Positions 17,887 through 24,717 of a DNA stretch of 64,000 nucleotides are shown piece after piece. The translations under genes were made by a program, and so were the position numbers. This DNA is from an uncultured Vampirovibrio sp. (lineage in GTDB: Bacteria > Cyanobacteriota > Vampirovibrionia > Gastranaerophilales > Gastranaerophilaceae). Where the stretch lies: contig CAJTPW010000004.1 of the NCBI GenBank assembly GCA_910578465.1, forward strand, positions 124,001 through 188,000. The letters are read 5' to 3'. Below the pieces are notes generated by a model that was not told the origin of the DNA, ran no database searches, and saw only the letters and a list, made by a program, of their open reading frames with translations. Numbering within the stretch: position 1 is the first letter of the stretch; every line of letters begins with the position of its first letter.

Positions 17887-18621
17887 ATGAAAGTAAACAA
17901 TATTGCTTCTTCAAATTTCTATAATTCTAATAATTTAGCCTCAAAAAACAATATGACGGTAAAAAGCCGTTCCATATCAACTTTTGGGGCAGGAGACAGT
18001 TTTGCACGCTCTTCAAAAACCTTTCAAAATGTAACAGATAGCGTTTCTTTCACGGGTCTTTTGCCTTTCCAAAAAGTTGCACCCGCAATTCAAAAAGAAA
18101 TTTCGGAACTTCCCGTGTCAAAAGCTTTGCAAAAGCAGCTTCTAAAGCTTGCAGGGGGAGCTGATACATTTTTTGCCAAGGCAAGAATTATTCTTGAAAA
18201 TTCTGCGTCCGAAAATATTACCGCAGATGAAAAAGCTTGTCATAACCTTGTTTTAGGTTTGGTGGATGGAGCAAGAGGTTTGTTGAAGGGTGAAGGTTGG
18301 AATAATACGGCTGCTTTAGCCAAATTGCTCCAAGGGGTAAGAGAAGCGCTTATGGCTATAGACAAACTGAAGGCTGAACAAGACATTGTACAAACCGATA
18401 TCGATTCGGTTGTTGGTAAAAAGCTTATTAATTTCATTGATTATTGCGATGATACTTTACAAAGAATTGAAGACGGCTCTGAAGTTCCCGATGAATTTGG
18501 TATTGATTTAATCGGCAAAATTGTTGACGTTGCAAAAGATATGAAAGCAGCCGACCCTGAAGGTGTAAAACAATTTGTGGAAGAGGTTTCTTTCGTAAAA
18601 CTGCCTTTTTGGAAGAAATAG
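17887..18621 (+). CDS. hypothetical soluble protein with SFTGLL motif
   Basis: This 244-residue protein opens MKVNNIASSNF and has a Ser/Asn-rich N-terminal region of about 50 residues that ends in SVSFTGLLPF (residues 52-61). A second related motif, STFGAGDSF, occurs at 31-39. The rest is helical and soluble, with no membrane span and no catalytic signature I recognise. The N-terminal region looks like a disordered leader attached to a compact helical domain. An AAAGG lies about 13 bases before the ATG. It follows the previous hypothetical gene by 88 bases, so they may share a transcript. Confidence 0.65.
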   Translation: MKVNNIASSNFYNSNNLASKNNMTVKSRSISTFGAGDSFARSSKTFQNVTDSVSFTGLLPFQKVAPAIQKEISELPVSKALQKQLLKLAGGADTFFAKARIILENSASENITADEKACHNLVLGLVDGARGLLKGEGWNNTAALAKLLQGVREALMAIDKLKAEQDIVQTDIDSVVGKKLINFIDYCDDTLQRIEDGSEVPDEFGIDLIGKIVDVAKDMKAADPEGVKQFVEEVSFVKLPFWKK

Positions 18622-18624
18622 CAG

Positions 18625-18843
18625 TTACATCAAAAGCTCATGGGGTTCGACTTTGAGGGCGTCTGCAAGGCGGCCCAAGAAGTTCATACTGGGGGTACTT
18701 CTGCCCGTTTCAAGGGCTTGTATATAATCTTCGGTTACATCAGCCTGAACACCAAGCTCAAATTGTGTTAATTTAAGAGCTTTTCTATATTTTCTTATAT
18801 TTGGGCCGAGTTTTACCTTTATTTTTTCAATGCCGCTTGCCAT
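18625..18843 (-). CDS. XRE-type helix-turn-helix regulator, 72 residues
   Basis: The whole protein is a single HTH_3 domain: GPNIRKYRKALKLTQFEL, a recognition-helix region (VTEDYIQALETGRSTPS) and FLGRLADALKVEPHELL. It has no effector domain, so it probably binds DNA as a dimer. Its stop lies three bases past the convergent stop of the SFTGLL-motif gene. No Shine-Dalgarno sequence is evident before the ATG; a TATGAT lies about six bases upstream. Confidence 0.85.
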   Translation of the reverse strand: MASGIEKIKVKLGPNIRKYRKALKLTQFELGVQADVTEDYIQALETGRSTPSMNFLGRLADALKVEPHELLM

Positions 18844-18914
18844 AGTTTAATCATAATGATAAAATCTTTTTAAAAGCCCGTTAATTTGTCGGGGTTTTTA
18901 TTAAGGAGAGGATT

Positions 18915-19106
18915 ATGCAAAATAATAAAATAGATAAAAAATATATTAAAAAGAGTGTGAGAGAAATTTTTCACCTTTCTACCTTACTTTTAGATTATTG
19001 TAGGCATAATTCGGATATGGAAGGCATTGATAGTCTTTGCACAGGGCTGAATATGCTTTATAAAAAAGCAGACGATTTAAACTTTAAACTTATGGGGGTA
19101 GAATAG
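18915..19106 (+). CDS. small hypothetical protein, 63 residues
   Basis: No family recognised. The gene is supported by a strong Shine-Dalgarno sequence (AAGGAGAGG) ending 4 bases before the ATG. The product is basic at the start (DKKYIKKSVREIF) and predicted to form two or three helices with Cys residues at about 30 and 43. Similar two-helix content is seen in the candidate small gene at 41691-41846 (both carry an 'SxL...L' helical pattern), but I do not claim homology. Confidence 0.6.
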   Translation: MQNNKIDKKYIKKSVREIFHLSTLLLDYCRHNSDMEGIDSLCTGLNMLYKKADDLNFKLMGVE

Positions 19107-19120
19107 CCTGCTAAAACAGA

Positions 19121-19927
19121 TTATTCCCCGAAAACTTCTTTTTCGATTTCTCTATAATATTCTATGCTCTCAAACAGGGCGTCTTTGTCAAAGATTTCAA
19201 AGGCTATCTGCGGGAAAAGCTGCATATCTTTTAAGGTTTCAAGGATTGGCTTGATTTCAAGCGACCCCTTTTTAAGGCTTGAATGCGCATCTTCATCCCC
19301 GAAATTGTTGTGAAAATGCATATGATGAAGCATTATGCCGTAATCTTTAATCCAATCGGAGACGGGAATTTTTGAATGGATATTGCAATGTCCGATATCA
19401 ACCGTAGCCTTTAAATTTGGCGAATTTATCGCCGCTATAATGTTTCGAATAAGTTCGTTGTTTGGCTCATGCACATTTTCAATTGTTGCAACAATTCCTT
19501 CTTTTTCAAAATGGGGAATAAATTCTCTGAAAAATTCAATGTTTGAGAGGAAAAAATTCTCGCGATATTGTTTTTGCTGTAATAAATTGTTGTAGCATGT
19601 GTGGAAAACAACTGTCTTTGCGCCAAGTTCCGCCGCTATTTCAAAGCTTTGATAATATCTTTTAATTGACGCTTCACATATCATCGGGTCTTTAGAGCAT
19701 ATGCAAAGGTTTGAAAAAAATCCATGCAGGGTTAAAGGTCCTTCGAGCCCTGAAATTGCGTCTTTATATAGAGCCAGAGTGCCGTCAAAATCATCGTCAA
19801 TTTCTCTAAGCTTCCCGAAGCGGCTGATTTCAAGCCCCGTTTGAAGCTCGTTTGCAGTTTCCACGGCGCCGTAGATATTATGAAAATCAACCGTTGAAGA
19901 TATAAAAATTTCGCTTTTATTTTTCAT
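19121..19927 (-). CDS. sugar phosphate isomerase/epimerase-type TIM barrel
   Basis: The protein belongs to the AP-endonuclease-2/xylose isomerase-like barrel superfamily. Visible elements are LTLHGFFSNL, AKTVVFHTCYN, the Glu-bearing VATIENVHEP, ATVDIGHCNIHS with metal-binding Asp and His, LHHMHFHNN, and AFEIFDKD. The exact substrate is unknown; sugar or polyol isomerisation is the usual role. I chose the ATG at 19927 (268 residues); the frame runs 17 codons further into the divergent gene. Only a weak TTGAG precedes it, and a TATAAT ends 9 bases upstream, suggesting a leaderless or near-leaderless mRNA. Confidence 0.82.
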   Translation of the reverse strand: MKNKSEIFISSTVDFHNIYGAVETANELQTGLEISRFGKLREIDDDFDGTLALYKDAISGLEGPLTLHGFFSNLCICSKDPMICEASIKRYYQSFEIAAELGAKTVVFHTCYNNLLQQKQYRENFFLSNIEFFREFIPHFEKEGIVATIENVHEPNNELIRNIIAAINSPNLKATVDIGHCNIHSKIPVSDWIKDYGIMLHHMHFHNNFGDEDAHSSLKKGSLEIKPILETLKDMQLFPQIAFEIFDKDALFESIEYYREIEKEVFGE

Positions 19928-19936
19928 CTCAATTAG

Positions 19937-19942
19937 ATTATA
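19937..19942 (-). promoter_or_regulatory. -10 element of the TIM-barrel gene
   Basis: TATAAT on the minus strand ends 9 bases before the ATG at 19927, leaving room for a leader of only about two or three bases. Confidence 0.45.
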
Positions 19943-19958
19943 ATTTAAAAATAAGTTT

Positions 19959-20276
19959 ATGTATATTATAGAGCTCATTTTTAAATTAAAAGAAAAGTAT
20001 CAAAAAGGCGGAATGAAGGGGCTTTTTGGCCTTAAGAAATCTGCGGGCAAAAATTTTGCACTTCAAAATACCGTATCTCCAAATACAACTGCAGGGCAGG
20101 GCTCTGATGTACATGAGGAGGATTTTGAAGCAGAATATGAAACCTGTGAGCACATTTTTCGCCCCATAGATTCTACAAATACGGTTTTTGCCTGTGTTAA
20201 ATGCGGATATTTAATTCATTGCAGCGAAGATGAGTTTAAAAAGAAGAATATTTTTGAAGACAATCTGCCTGAATAA
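19959..20276 (+). CDS. small protein with C-terminal zinc-ribbon-like Cys/His cluster
   Basis: I do not recognise a named family. The 105-residue protein has a basic helical start, a Thr/Ala/Gly-rich linker, and a C-terminal cluster CEHIF...FACVKCGYLIHC that resembles a four-ligand zinc-binding ribbon. The start may be the ATG at 19959, or the internal ATG reading MKGLFGLKK, because the first codons overlap the divergent promoter. It could bind zinc or a nucleic acid; no partner gene points to a role. Confidence 0.55.
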   Translation: MYIIELIFKLKEKYQKGGMKGLFGLKKSAGKNFALQNTVSPNTTAGQGSDVHEEDFEAEYETCEHIFRPIDSTNTVFACVKCGYLIHCSEDEFKKKNIFEDNLPE

Positions 20277-20317
20277 GTTTTTAAAAAAACTATACGAAGA
20301 TATTCAACATGAGGTCT

Positions 20318-21097
20318 TTAAAATATACTCGAAAATGAGGTAATATAATCTGTTATTACTTCCATTAGCATAGGCAGTATCCACGTTAGAATAAGTGCGC
20401 CCAGAACAGGTTTAAAAAGGAAGCTCATCTGAAAAACGTTTACCTGCGGAGCTGTTTTTGAAATCGTACCGAGGATAATATCCTGACCGAGCGTTGCAAG
20501 AAGTACGGGCGCTGCAATCTGCATTCCAACAAGAAAAACATTTGATGTAATCAACACAAGATAATCAAGGTTTATAATCTTATCAAGCGGGACCGATGTA
20601 CCGTACATAGGGAATATTTCAAAACTTCTGATAAAAGCCTCAATTAACCAATAGAGGCCGCCTATTGCCATAAAAATAATTACCCCGAAAAGAGTAAAAG
20701 CGTTTCCTATAATTGATGTCTGCGCGCGCGTTGTGGGGTCCAAGACCATAGCGGAAGATAAGCCCATCTGGGTATTTATCATATCGCCGCCAGCTGTAAT
20801 TGCTGCAATGACGCAATTTACAATGTAGCCGATGAGTGCGCCGAAGAGATAATTCAGAACAATTGATAAAATGAGGGATGTTCCGTCAGGAAATGCAGGG
20901 ATTTTTATTATAGAGGCCGTGATTACGGTCATAATAAGCGCAAAAGAAAGCCTTACCATTGTCGGAAGCTCTTTCCTGTTAAAGCCCGGGGCAAACTGCA
21001 TAAGTCCCAAAAAGCGGGCAAATATCATAATCCCTGCGCCCAGGGCAAGGTTTATCTCGGGAAATATTTTTGCAAATTGCATTAAAACTAAGTCCAC
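20318..21097 (-). CDS. fliR: flagellar/type III export apparatus protein FliR (SctT family)
   Basis: FliR is part of the membrane core of the type III export gate with FliP and FliQ. The protein has 259 residues and about six hydrophobic segments. Family features include an early FARFLGLMQFAPGFNRKELP, the central AGGDMINTQMGLSSAMVLDP, and the late MQIAAPVLLATLGQDIILGTISKTAPQ segment. It is the last gene of the six-gene block on the minus strand, three bases after the preceding gene. Sequence alone does not decide flagellum versus secretion. Confidence 0.92.
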   Translation of the reverse strand: MDLVLMQFAKIFPEINLALGAGIMIFARFLGLMQFAPGFNRKELPTMVRLSFALIMTVITASIIKIPAFPDGTSLILSIVLNYLFGALIGYIVNCVIAAITAGGDMINTQMGLSSAMVLDPTTRAQTSIIGNAFTLFGVIIFMAIGGLYWLIEAFIRSFEIFPMYGTSVPLDKIINLDYLVLITSNVFLVGMQIAAPVLLATLGQDIILGTISKTAPQVNVFQMSFLFKPVLGALILTWILPMLMEVITDYITSFSSIF

Positions 21098-21100
21098 AGG

Positions 21101-21607
21101 CTAAATATCCTCAAACATCGTACATTGTCCGAATTTTATAAGACTTGGCACTTCATTTTTAGCGTTTATGGACATCAAAACGGTTACGGGCTTTTTATCG
21201 TCCGTAAAAATCTGCATATAAGTGTATGTTTCCTGTCTTGTTTTTACGATGATATCTTTTGGCGCGGCAAGTTCATACAGCATTTTGTCTTCATTTGCCT
21301 CTTCGTTTTCGTTTGCCTTCACATTTTCAATGTCTCCGATTGCAATTGCACTGATTTCATCTTCGCAGCGGAGCTTATAGCGCCTTAAGGTGTTCAGTTT
21401 TATGCTGTAATCATCCTTTGAAAGGAAGGCTGCAGGGTAATCTTCTCTTAAATATTGAAGTGCGGGGGCAATTACTTTAGAGTCGTCATTTTTATCTGCG
21501 GTTTCAGCCTTTGCAGGCATGTTTAAAATTAACATCGGAAGCACAATACAGATTAATACAAGAAAGAAAATGAGTATGAGATATTTTGACGGAATTTTTT
21601 TATTCAT
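21101..21607 (-). CDS. unrecognised membrane-anchored protein between fliQ and fliR
   Basis: This 168-residue protein sits where fliQ and fliR are usually adjacent, three bases from each neighbour, so it is embedded in the export operon. It has one hydrophobic N-terminal segment (about 10-29, LILIFFLVLICIVLPMLIL) that may be a signal or anchor. A charged linker with an acidic run (NENEEANEDK) follows, and then a beta-rich C-terminal domain (KDIIVKTRQETYTYMQI). A periplasmic or external accessory to the export gate is plausible from position alone. I recognise no family. Confidence 0.65.
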   Translation of the reverse strand: MNKKIPSKYLILIFFLVLICIVLPMLILNMPAKAETADKNDDSKVIAPALQYLREDYPAAFLSKDDYSIKLNTLRRYKLRCEDEISAIAIGDIENVKANENEEANEDKMLYELAAPKDIIVKTRQETYTYMQIFTDDKKPVTVLMSINAKNEVPSLIKFGQCTMFEDI

Positions 21608-21610
21608 ATT

Positions 21611-22099
21611 CTACCTTCCAAGCATTCTGTTTGTTTCTATGAAATTCGGTCTCGGGTCTGCCCCTTTGCTTCTTGGGGTGTATTTATCCTTAAATTGTCT
21701 TTCGGACCATGGAATTTTTCCGGGGTTTTTCATAATCCTATCGATATTATCCCCTCTTTTAATTGTGTCTCTCATCTCGGATGCAAATGGTTTTGAATGG
21801 AAATAGTAATCTTCGGGTAAAACATAATTGGCGGAACGTGTTATTACGTTAAAGGCGAGGTTTGTGCCTTCCGTGAAATATTCACTCAACATTCTTATAT
21901 AGAGCATTCCAAGGATGATAATTGTTAAAAATACGGCAATAATCTTTGGAGCGGCAGCAATTGTCTGCTCCTGAACCTGAGTTACGGCCTGTAAAATTCC
22001 AACCACAAGCCCTATCCCTGCTGCCACAAGAACACAGGGGAGGGAAATTGAAAGCATTGTTATAAAGCCTTTTGCAAGATATTCGACTAAAAGTTCCAT
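21611..22099 (-). CDS. fliQ: FliQ/SctS export protein with C-terminal extension
   Basis: FliQ forms a helical hairpin in the export gate. Residues 1-88 match the family: two membrane helices and the motif TQVQEQTIAAAPKI followed by FLTIIILGMLYIRMLSEYF. The protein has 162 residues, whereas FliQ and SctS are usually 86-90. The extra 70 or so residues are polar, Pro- and Arg-rich (YFHSKPFASEMRDT to NRMLGR), with no further membrane span. The extension is in frame with no sign of a frameshift. It overlaps the fliP stop by one base (TAATG). Confidence 0.9.
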   Translation of the reverse strand: MELLVEYLAKGFITMLSISLPCVLVAAGIGLVVGILQAVTQVQEQTIAAAPKIIAVFLTIIILGMLYIRMLSEYFTEGTNLAFNVITRSANYVLPEDYYFHSKPFASEMRDTIKRGDNIDRIMKNPGKIPWSERQFKDKYTPRSKGADPRPNFIETNRMLGR

Positions 22100-22740
22100 C
22101 AGTTAAAACTCTCCACAAGCCCTTTTACAATTAAGCTCCAGCCGTCAACCGCGATAAATATCAAAAGTTTAAACGGCAAGGATACAATTGTGGGCGATAA
22201 CATAAACATACCGAGTGCAAGCAGGATGTTTGCAACAACAAGGTCCAGAACAATAAACGGGATAAATATTATAAAACCTATTTCAAAAGCTGTTTTTAAT
22301 TCGCTTATGATATATGCGGGGGCAACTTCCCAGAGAGTTAATTCTTCGGGGGTTTCGGGCCTTGTGGTGCGGGTTTTTTCTACAAAGAATACCAGATCTT
22401 CCTGTCTTGTCTGTTTCAGCATAAATTCTTTCAAAGGTTCGGAACCTTTTTGAAGGGTAAGCGCTATATCGCCGTTTTGCTGATACGGTATTCTTCCTGC
22501 CTCATACATGCTTTGAAAAACGGGAGACATCGTATAAAGGGTCATAATTAGCGCAAGGCCGATTAAAACAATGGCAGGAGGTACGGATTGGGTACCCATT
22601 GCGGTTTTTAGCATTGAAAAAACGATTGTAAACCTCAGAAACGATGTCATGCAGCAAAAAACGAATGGAAGCATTGAAAACAATGTCATCACCATTAAAA
22701 GCTGTATTGCAGGGTTTAAATCTTTTATTACAACATCCAT
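22099..22740 (-). CDS. fliP: flagellar/type III export apparatus protein FliP (SctR family)
   Basis: FliP nucleates the FliP5Q4R1 export gate. The 213-residue protein has the family motifs FLRFTIVFSMLKTAMGTQSVPP, LIMTLYTMSPVF, the SELKTAFEIGF helix and the C-terminal MFMLSPTIVSLPFKLLIF. There is no cleavable signal peptide, unlike many flagellar FliP proteins; SctR proteins also lack one. It directly follows fliO, one base apart, and overlaps fliQ. Confidence 0.93.
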   Translation of the reverse strand: MDVVIKDLNPAIQLLMVMTLFSMLPFVFCCMTSFLRFTIVFSMLKTAMGTQSVPPAIVLIGLALIMTLYTMSPVFQSMYEAGRIPYQQNGDIALTLQKGSEPLKEFMLKQTRQEDLVFFVEKTRTTRPETPEELTLWEVAPAYIISELKTAFEIGFIIFIPFIVLDLVVANILLALGMFMLSPTIVSLPFKLLIFIAVDGWSLIVKGLVESFN

Positions 22741-23316
22741 TTATATATTTGTCCTTTTTGAATTTTCAAGTTCTTTTAAAATATTTTTCATAACGTTATT
22801 TTTGCCCTTGATGTTTTTTAAATTAACGGCGTTTGAATGTTCATCTTCGTCTTTTTCCGTTGAATCGTTTGCAATATTTAAAACTTCAAGCTCTTTTATA
22901 TATTTTTCAACCTGACTTTTTTGATTCTGTTTGAGCTCGGCTTCATTTAATGAAGGCATAAAGTTTGTTTCCTGTGAAATTTGAACAGGGCCGAAGTTTT
23001 GTTTTTCAAGGCTTATTTGCGGTCTTTGATTTTTTCCTTGTAAGTTTAAACTTTCAGGGTTTATGGTATCTTTTTGGTCTAATTTTGCAAGAAATGTTGT
23101 GCTGTCAATGTCTGATGCAATTAAAAATCTTTCTCCCTGAACGTTTATTATAAAAAGAGTTTTTCTTTGTGAGAGCCTCAGGGCATCTTCAATTTTCATA
23201 CCGTTATTAAGCTTTGAATTTCCTGTCATTGTCTTTTTATACACGACAAACGCAATGAAGAAAATTCCTATCATTGCAAGTGTATATAAACTGAAAGCTA
23301 TAATGTATTGTGCCAT
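22741..23316 (-). CDS. fliO: FliO-like export chaperone protein
   Basis: FliO helps assemble FliP in flagellar systems and is normally absent from injectisomes. The N-terminal membrane span (residues 4-26) is followed by a short beta domain with the family rhythm: LSQRKTLFIINVQGERFLIASD then a TTFLAKL segment. A long polar, Asn/Lys/Gln-rich tail of about 110 residues makes it larger than typical FliO. A strong GGAGG lies 6 bases before the ATG. Its position just before fliP supports the call. Confidence 0.75.
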   Translation of the reverse strand: MAQYIIAFSLYTLAMIGIFFIAFVVYKKTMTGNSKLNNGMKIEDALRLSQRKTLFIINVQGERFLIASDIDSTTFLAKLDQKDTINPESLNLQGKNQRPQISLEKQNFGPVQISQETNFMPSLNEAELKQNQKSQVEKYIKELEVLNIANDSTEKDEDEHSNAVNLKNIKGKNNVMKNILKELENSKRTNI

Positions 23317-23337
23317 TTAACCCTCCTTATTAAAGAG

Positions 23338-24579
23338 CTATCCTTCTTCATTTTCAAAATCGGAATAGTCAAATTCTTCAACATCTCCCTGTTGTCCCGC
23401 CTGTGCGTTTTCCGCGGTTGCCTGCGCCATTTTATTCACCTGCTCGGGGTTTGCCTGAGGCTGCGCCTGTGCTTGCTGTGCGGCAGGTTTTTGCGGCTGA
23501 GCCTGTGGTTTTACGGCTTGCCCGGGCGCCTGTGCGGAGCTTTCTTTTTGCCCCGATGATATTATCTCATCGACTTTTACGCCGTATTTATCATTCAAAA
23601 TGACAAGCTCGCCCCTTGCTACCACCTTGTTTTCAACAAGAAGTGAAATTTTGTTGTTAAAAACAGGTCCGAGATCTATGACTAAGCCTTTTGAAATTTG
23701 TTTTAAATCTCCGAGGCTCATTTTTACCTTGTCAAACTCCGCCCCGACTTCAATTTGAATGTCATCCCATATATTTTGATTATCGCTCATATCGGCTCCT
23801 AATTCATGTTCATCTTCATCAAGCTCAAGCATCAAAGCAGGCTCAGGATTTACTTTAAAGCTCTTATTAATGCTTCCTGTCTTTATTTCCATTAAATTTA
23901 CGTTACTGTTTTCTAAAAGCAGAATATCCCCGGGGTATAGGTTTTTTAAATCATTTAGTGAAATTCTGGAGGTTCCTGCGGAGATATTTACAAAAGTTTG
24001 TGCGTTTAAAAAGTCTTCGTATGAAAAGTTTTCTTCTCTTTGAATTTTTTCTGCGGCAATACAATTTTGAGGAAAGGATATTACAATTTTTCCAGTTTTA
24101 TCTTCTTTTGAAAGTAAAAATGCCGCGTTATACATCCCCTTGTTTTTAAGTTCTTTTTTGGGGATTTTATCGTGCGGAATTATAAAATTTTTGATTTCAT
24201 CATTTATGAATTCACAAAACGAATTCAAAATTTTGATTTCAAGCTCGGAAAGTCCCTGAAGCTTAAATACGGGTGAATTTGAACCGAAAGTGTCATGTAA
24301 AAGTATCCGAATAAAATCGGAAGAAAGCCTGATGAAGGCATTTTGCGCGCTGCATACGGGAAGTTCTGTCGTAAAATAAATTTCACCTTTAGATGTGATA
24401 TCATCTTTTACGCTGAAATTTGTTGTAAGACTCTGGGTTTTTATTTCAAATTTATTTTCCCAAAAGGCTTCAGCTGCCTTTAAAACAGCATTTTTCAACT
24501 GATTATCAAACCAGCCGAATAAAAAACAAAGGTCGGTATCGGAATTTTGTTTTAAAATACTGTCCAATTTACTTCCCAA
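23338..24579 (-). CDS. FliM-FliN fusion (SctQ-like) C-ring protein
   Basis: This protein should form the cytoplasmic ring of a flagellum or injectisome. Residues about 65-135 resemble the FliM middle domain (FFTTELP-like strand, FIRILLHDTFG, LSELEIKILNSFCEFIN). Two SpoA domains follow: about 192-252, and 271-343 with the FliN-type SLGDLKQISKGLVIDLG and VARGELVILNDKYGVKV. Flagella normally use separate FliM and FliN; having both SpoA domains in one chain is the SctQ arrangement. The last 70 residues are Gln/Ala/Pro-rich and end acidic. The start is TTG (24579), or the TTG four codons later, which has GGGAAG just upstream. It begins the export operon. Confidence 0.8.
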   Translation of the reverse strand: MGSKLDSILKQNSDTDLCFLFGWFDNQLKNAVLKAAEAFWENKFEIKTQSLTTNFSVKDDITSKGEIYFTTELPVCSAQNAFIRLSSDFIRILLHDTFGSNSPVFKLQGLSELEIKILNSFCEFINDEIKNFIIPHDKIPKKELKNKGMYNAAFLLSKEDKTGKIVISFPQNCIAAEKIQREENFSYEDFLNAQTFVNISAGTSRISLNDLKNLYPGDILLLENSNVNLMEIKTGSINKSFKVNPEPALMLELDEDEHELGADMSDNQNIWDDIQIEVGAEFDKVKMSLGDLKQISKGLVIDLGPVFNNKISLLVENKVVARGELVILNDKYGVKVDEIISSGQKESSAQAPGQAVKPQAQPQKPAAQQAQAQPQANPEQVNKMAQATAENAQAGQQGDVEEFDYSDFENEEG

Positions 24580-24664
24580 CGGTTATACTGTCCCACAGAT
24601 ATTATAAGTATATTCACCCTCCAAGGCAAAAAAGTTAAGAAAGTTGTAGTGCAAAAAAGCTTAT

Positions 24665-24700
24665 AAAAAACCTCTCCTTAACTAAAAAGAGAGGTTTTTT
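24665..24700 (-). terminator. terminator of the ADP-forming synthetase gene
   Basis: AAAAAACCTCTC and GAGAGGTTTTTT form a 12-bp perfect stem with a 12-base loop, 18 bases past the stop on the minus strand. Confidence 0.85.
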
Positions 24701-24717
24701 AAGTTTATTTTTCAGAT

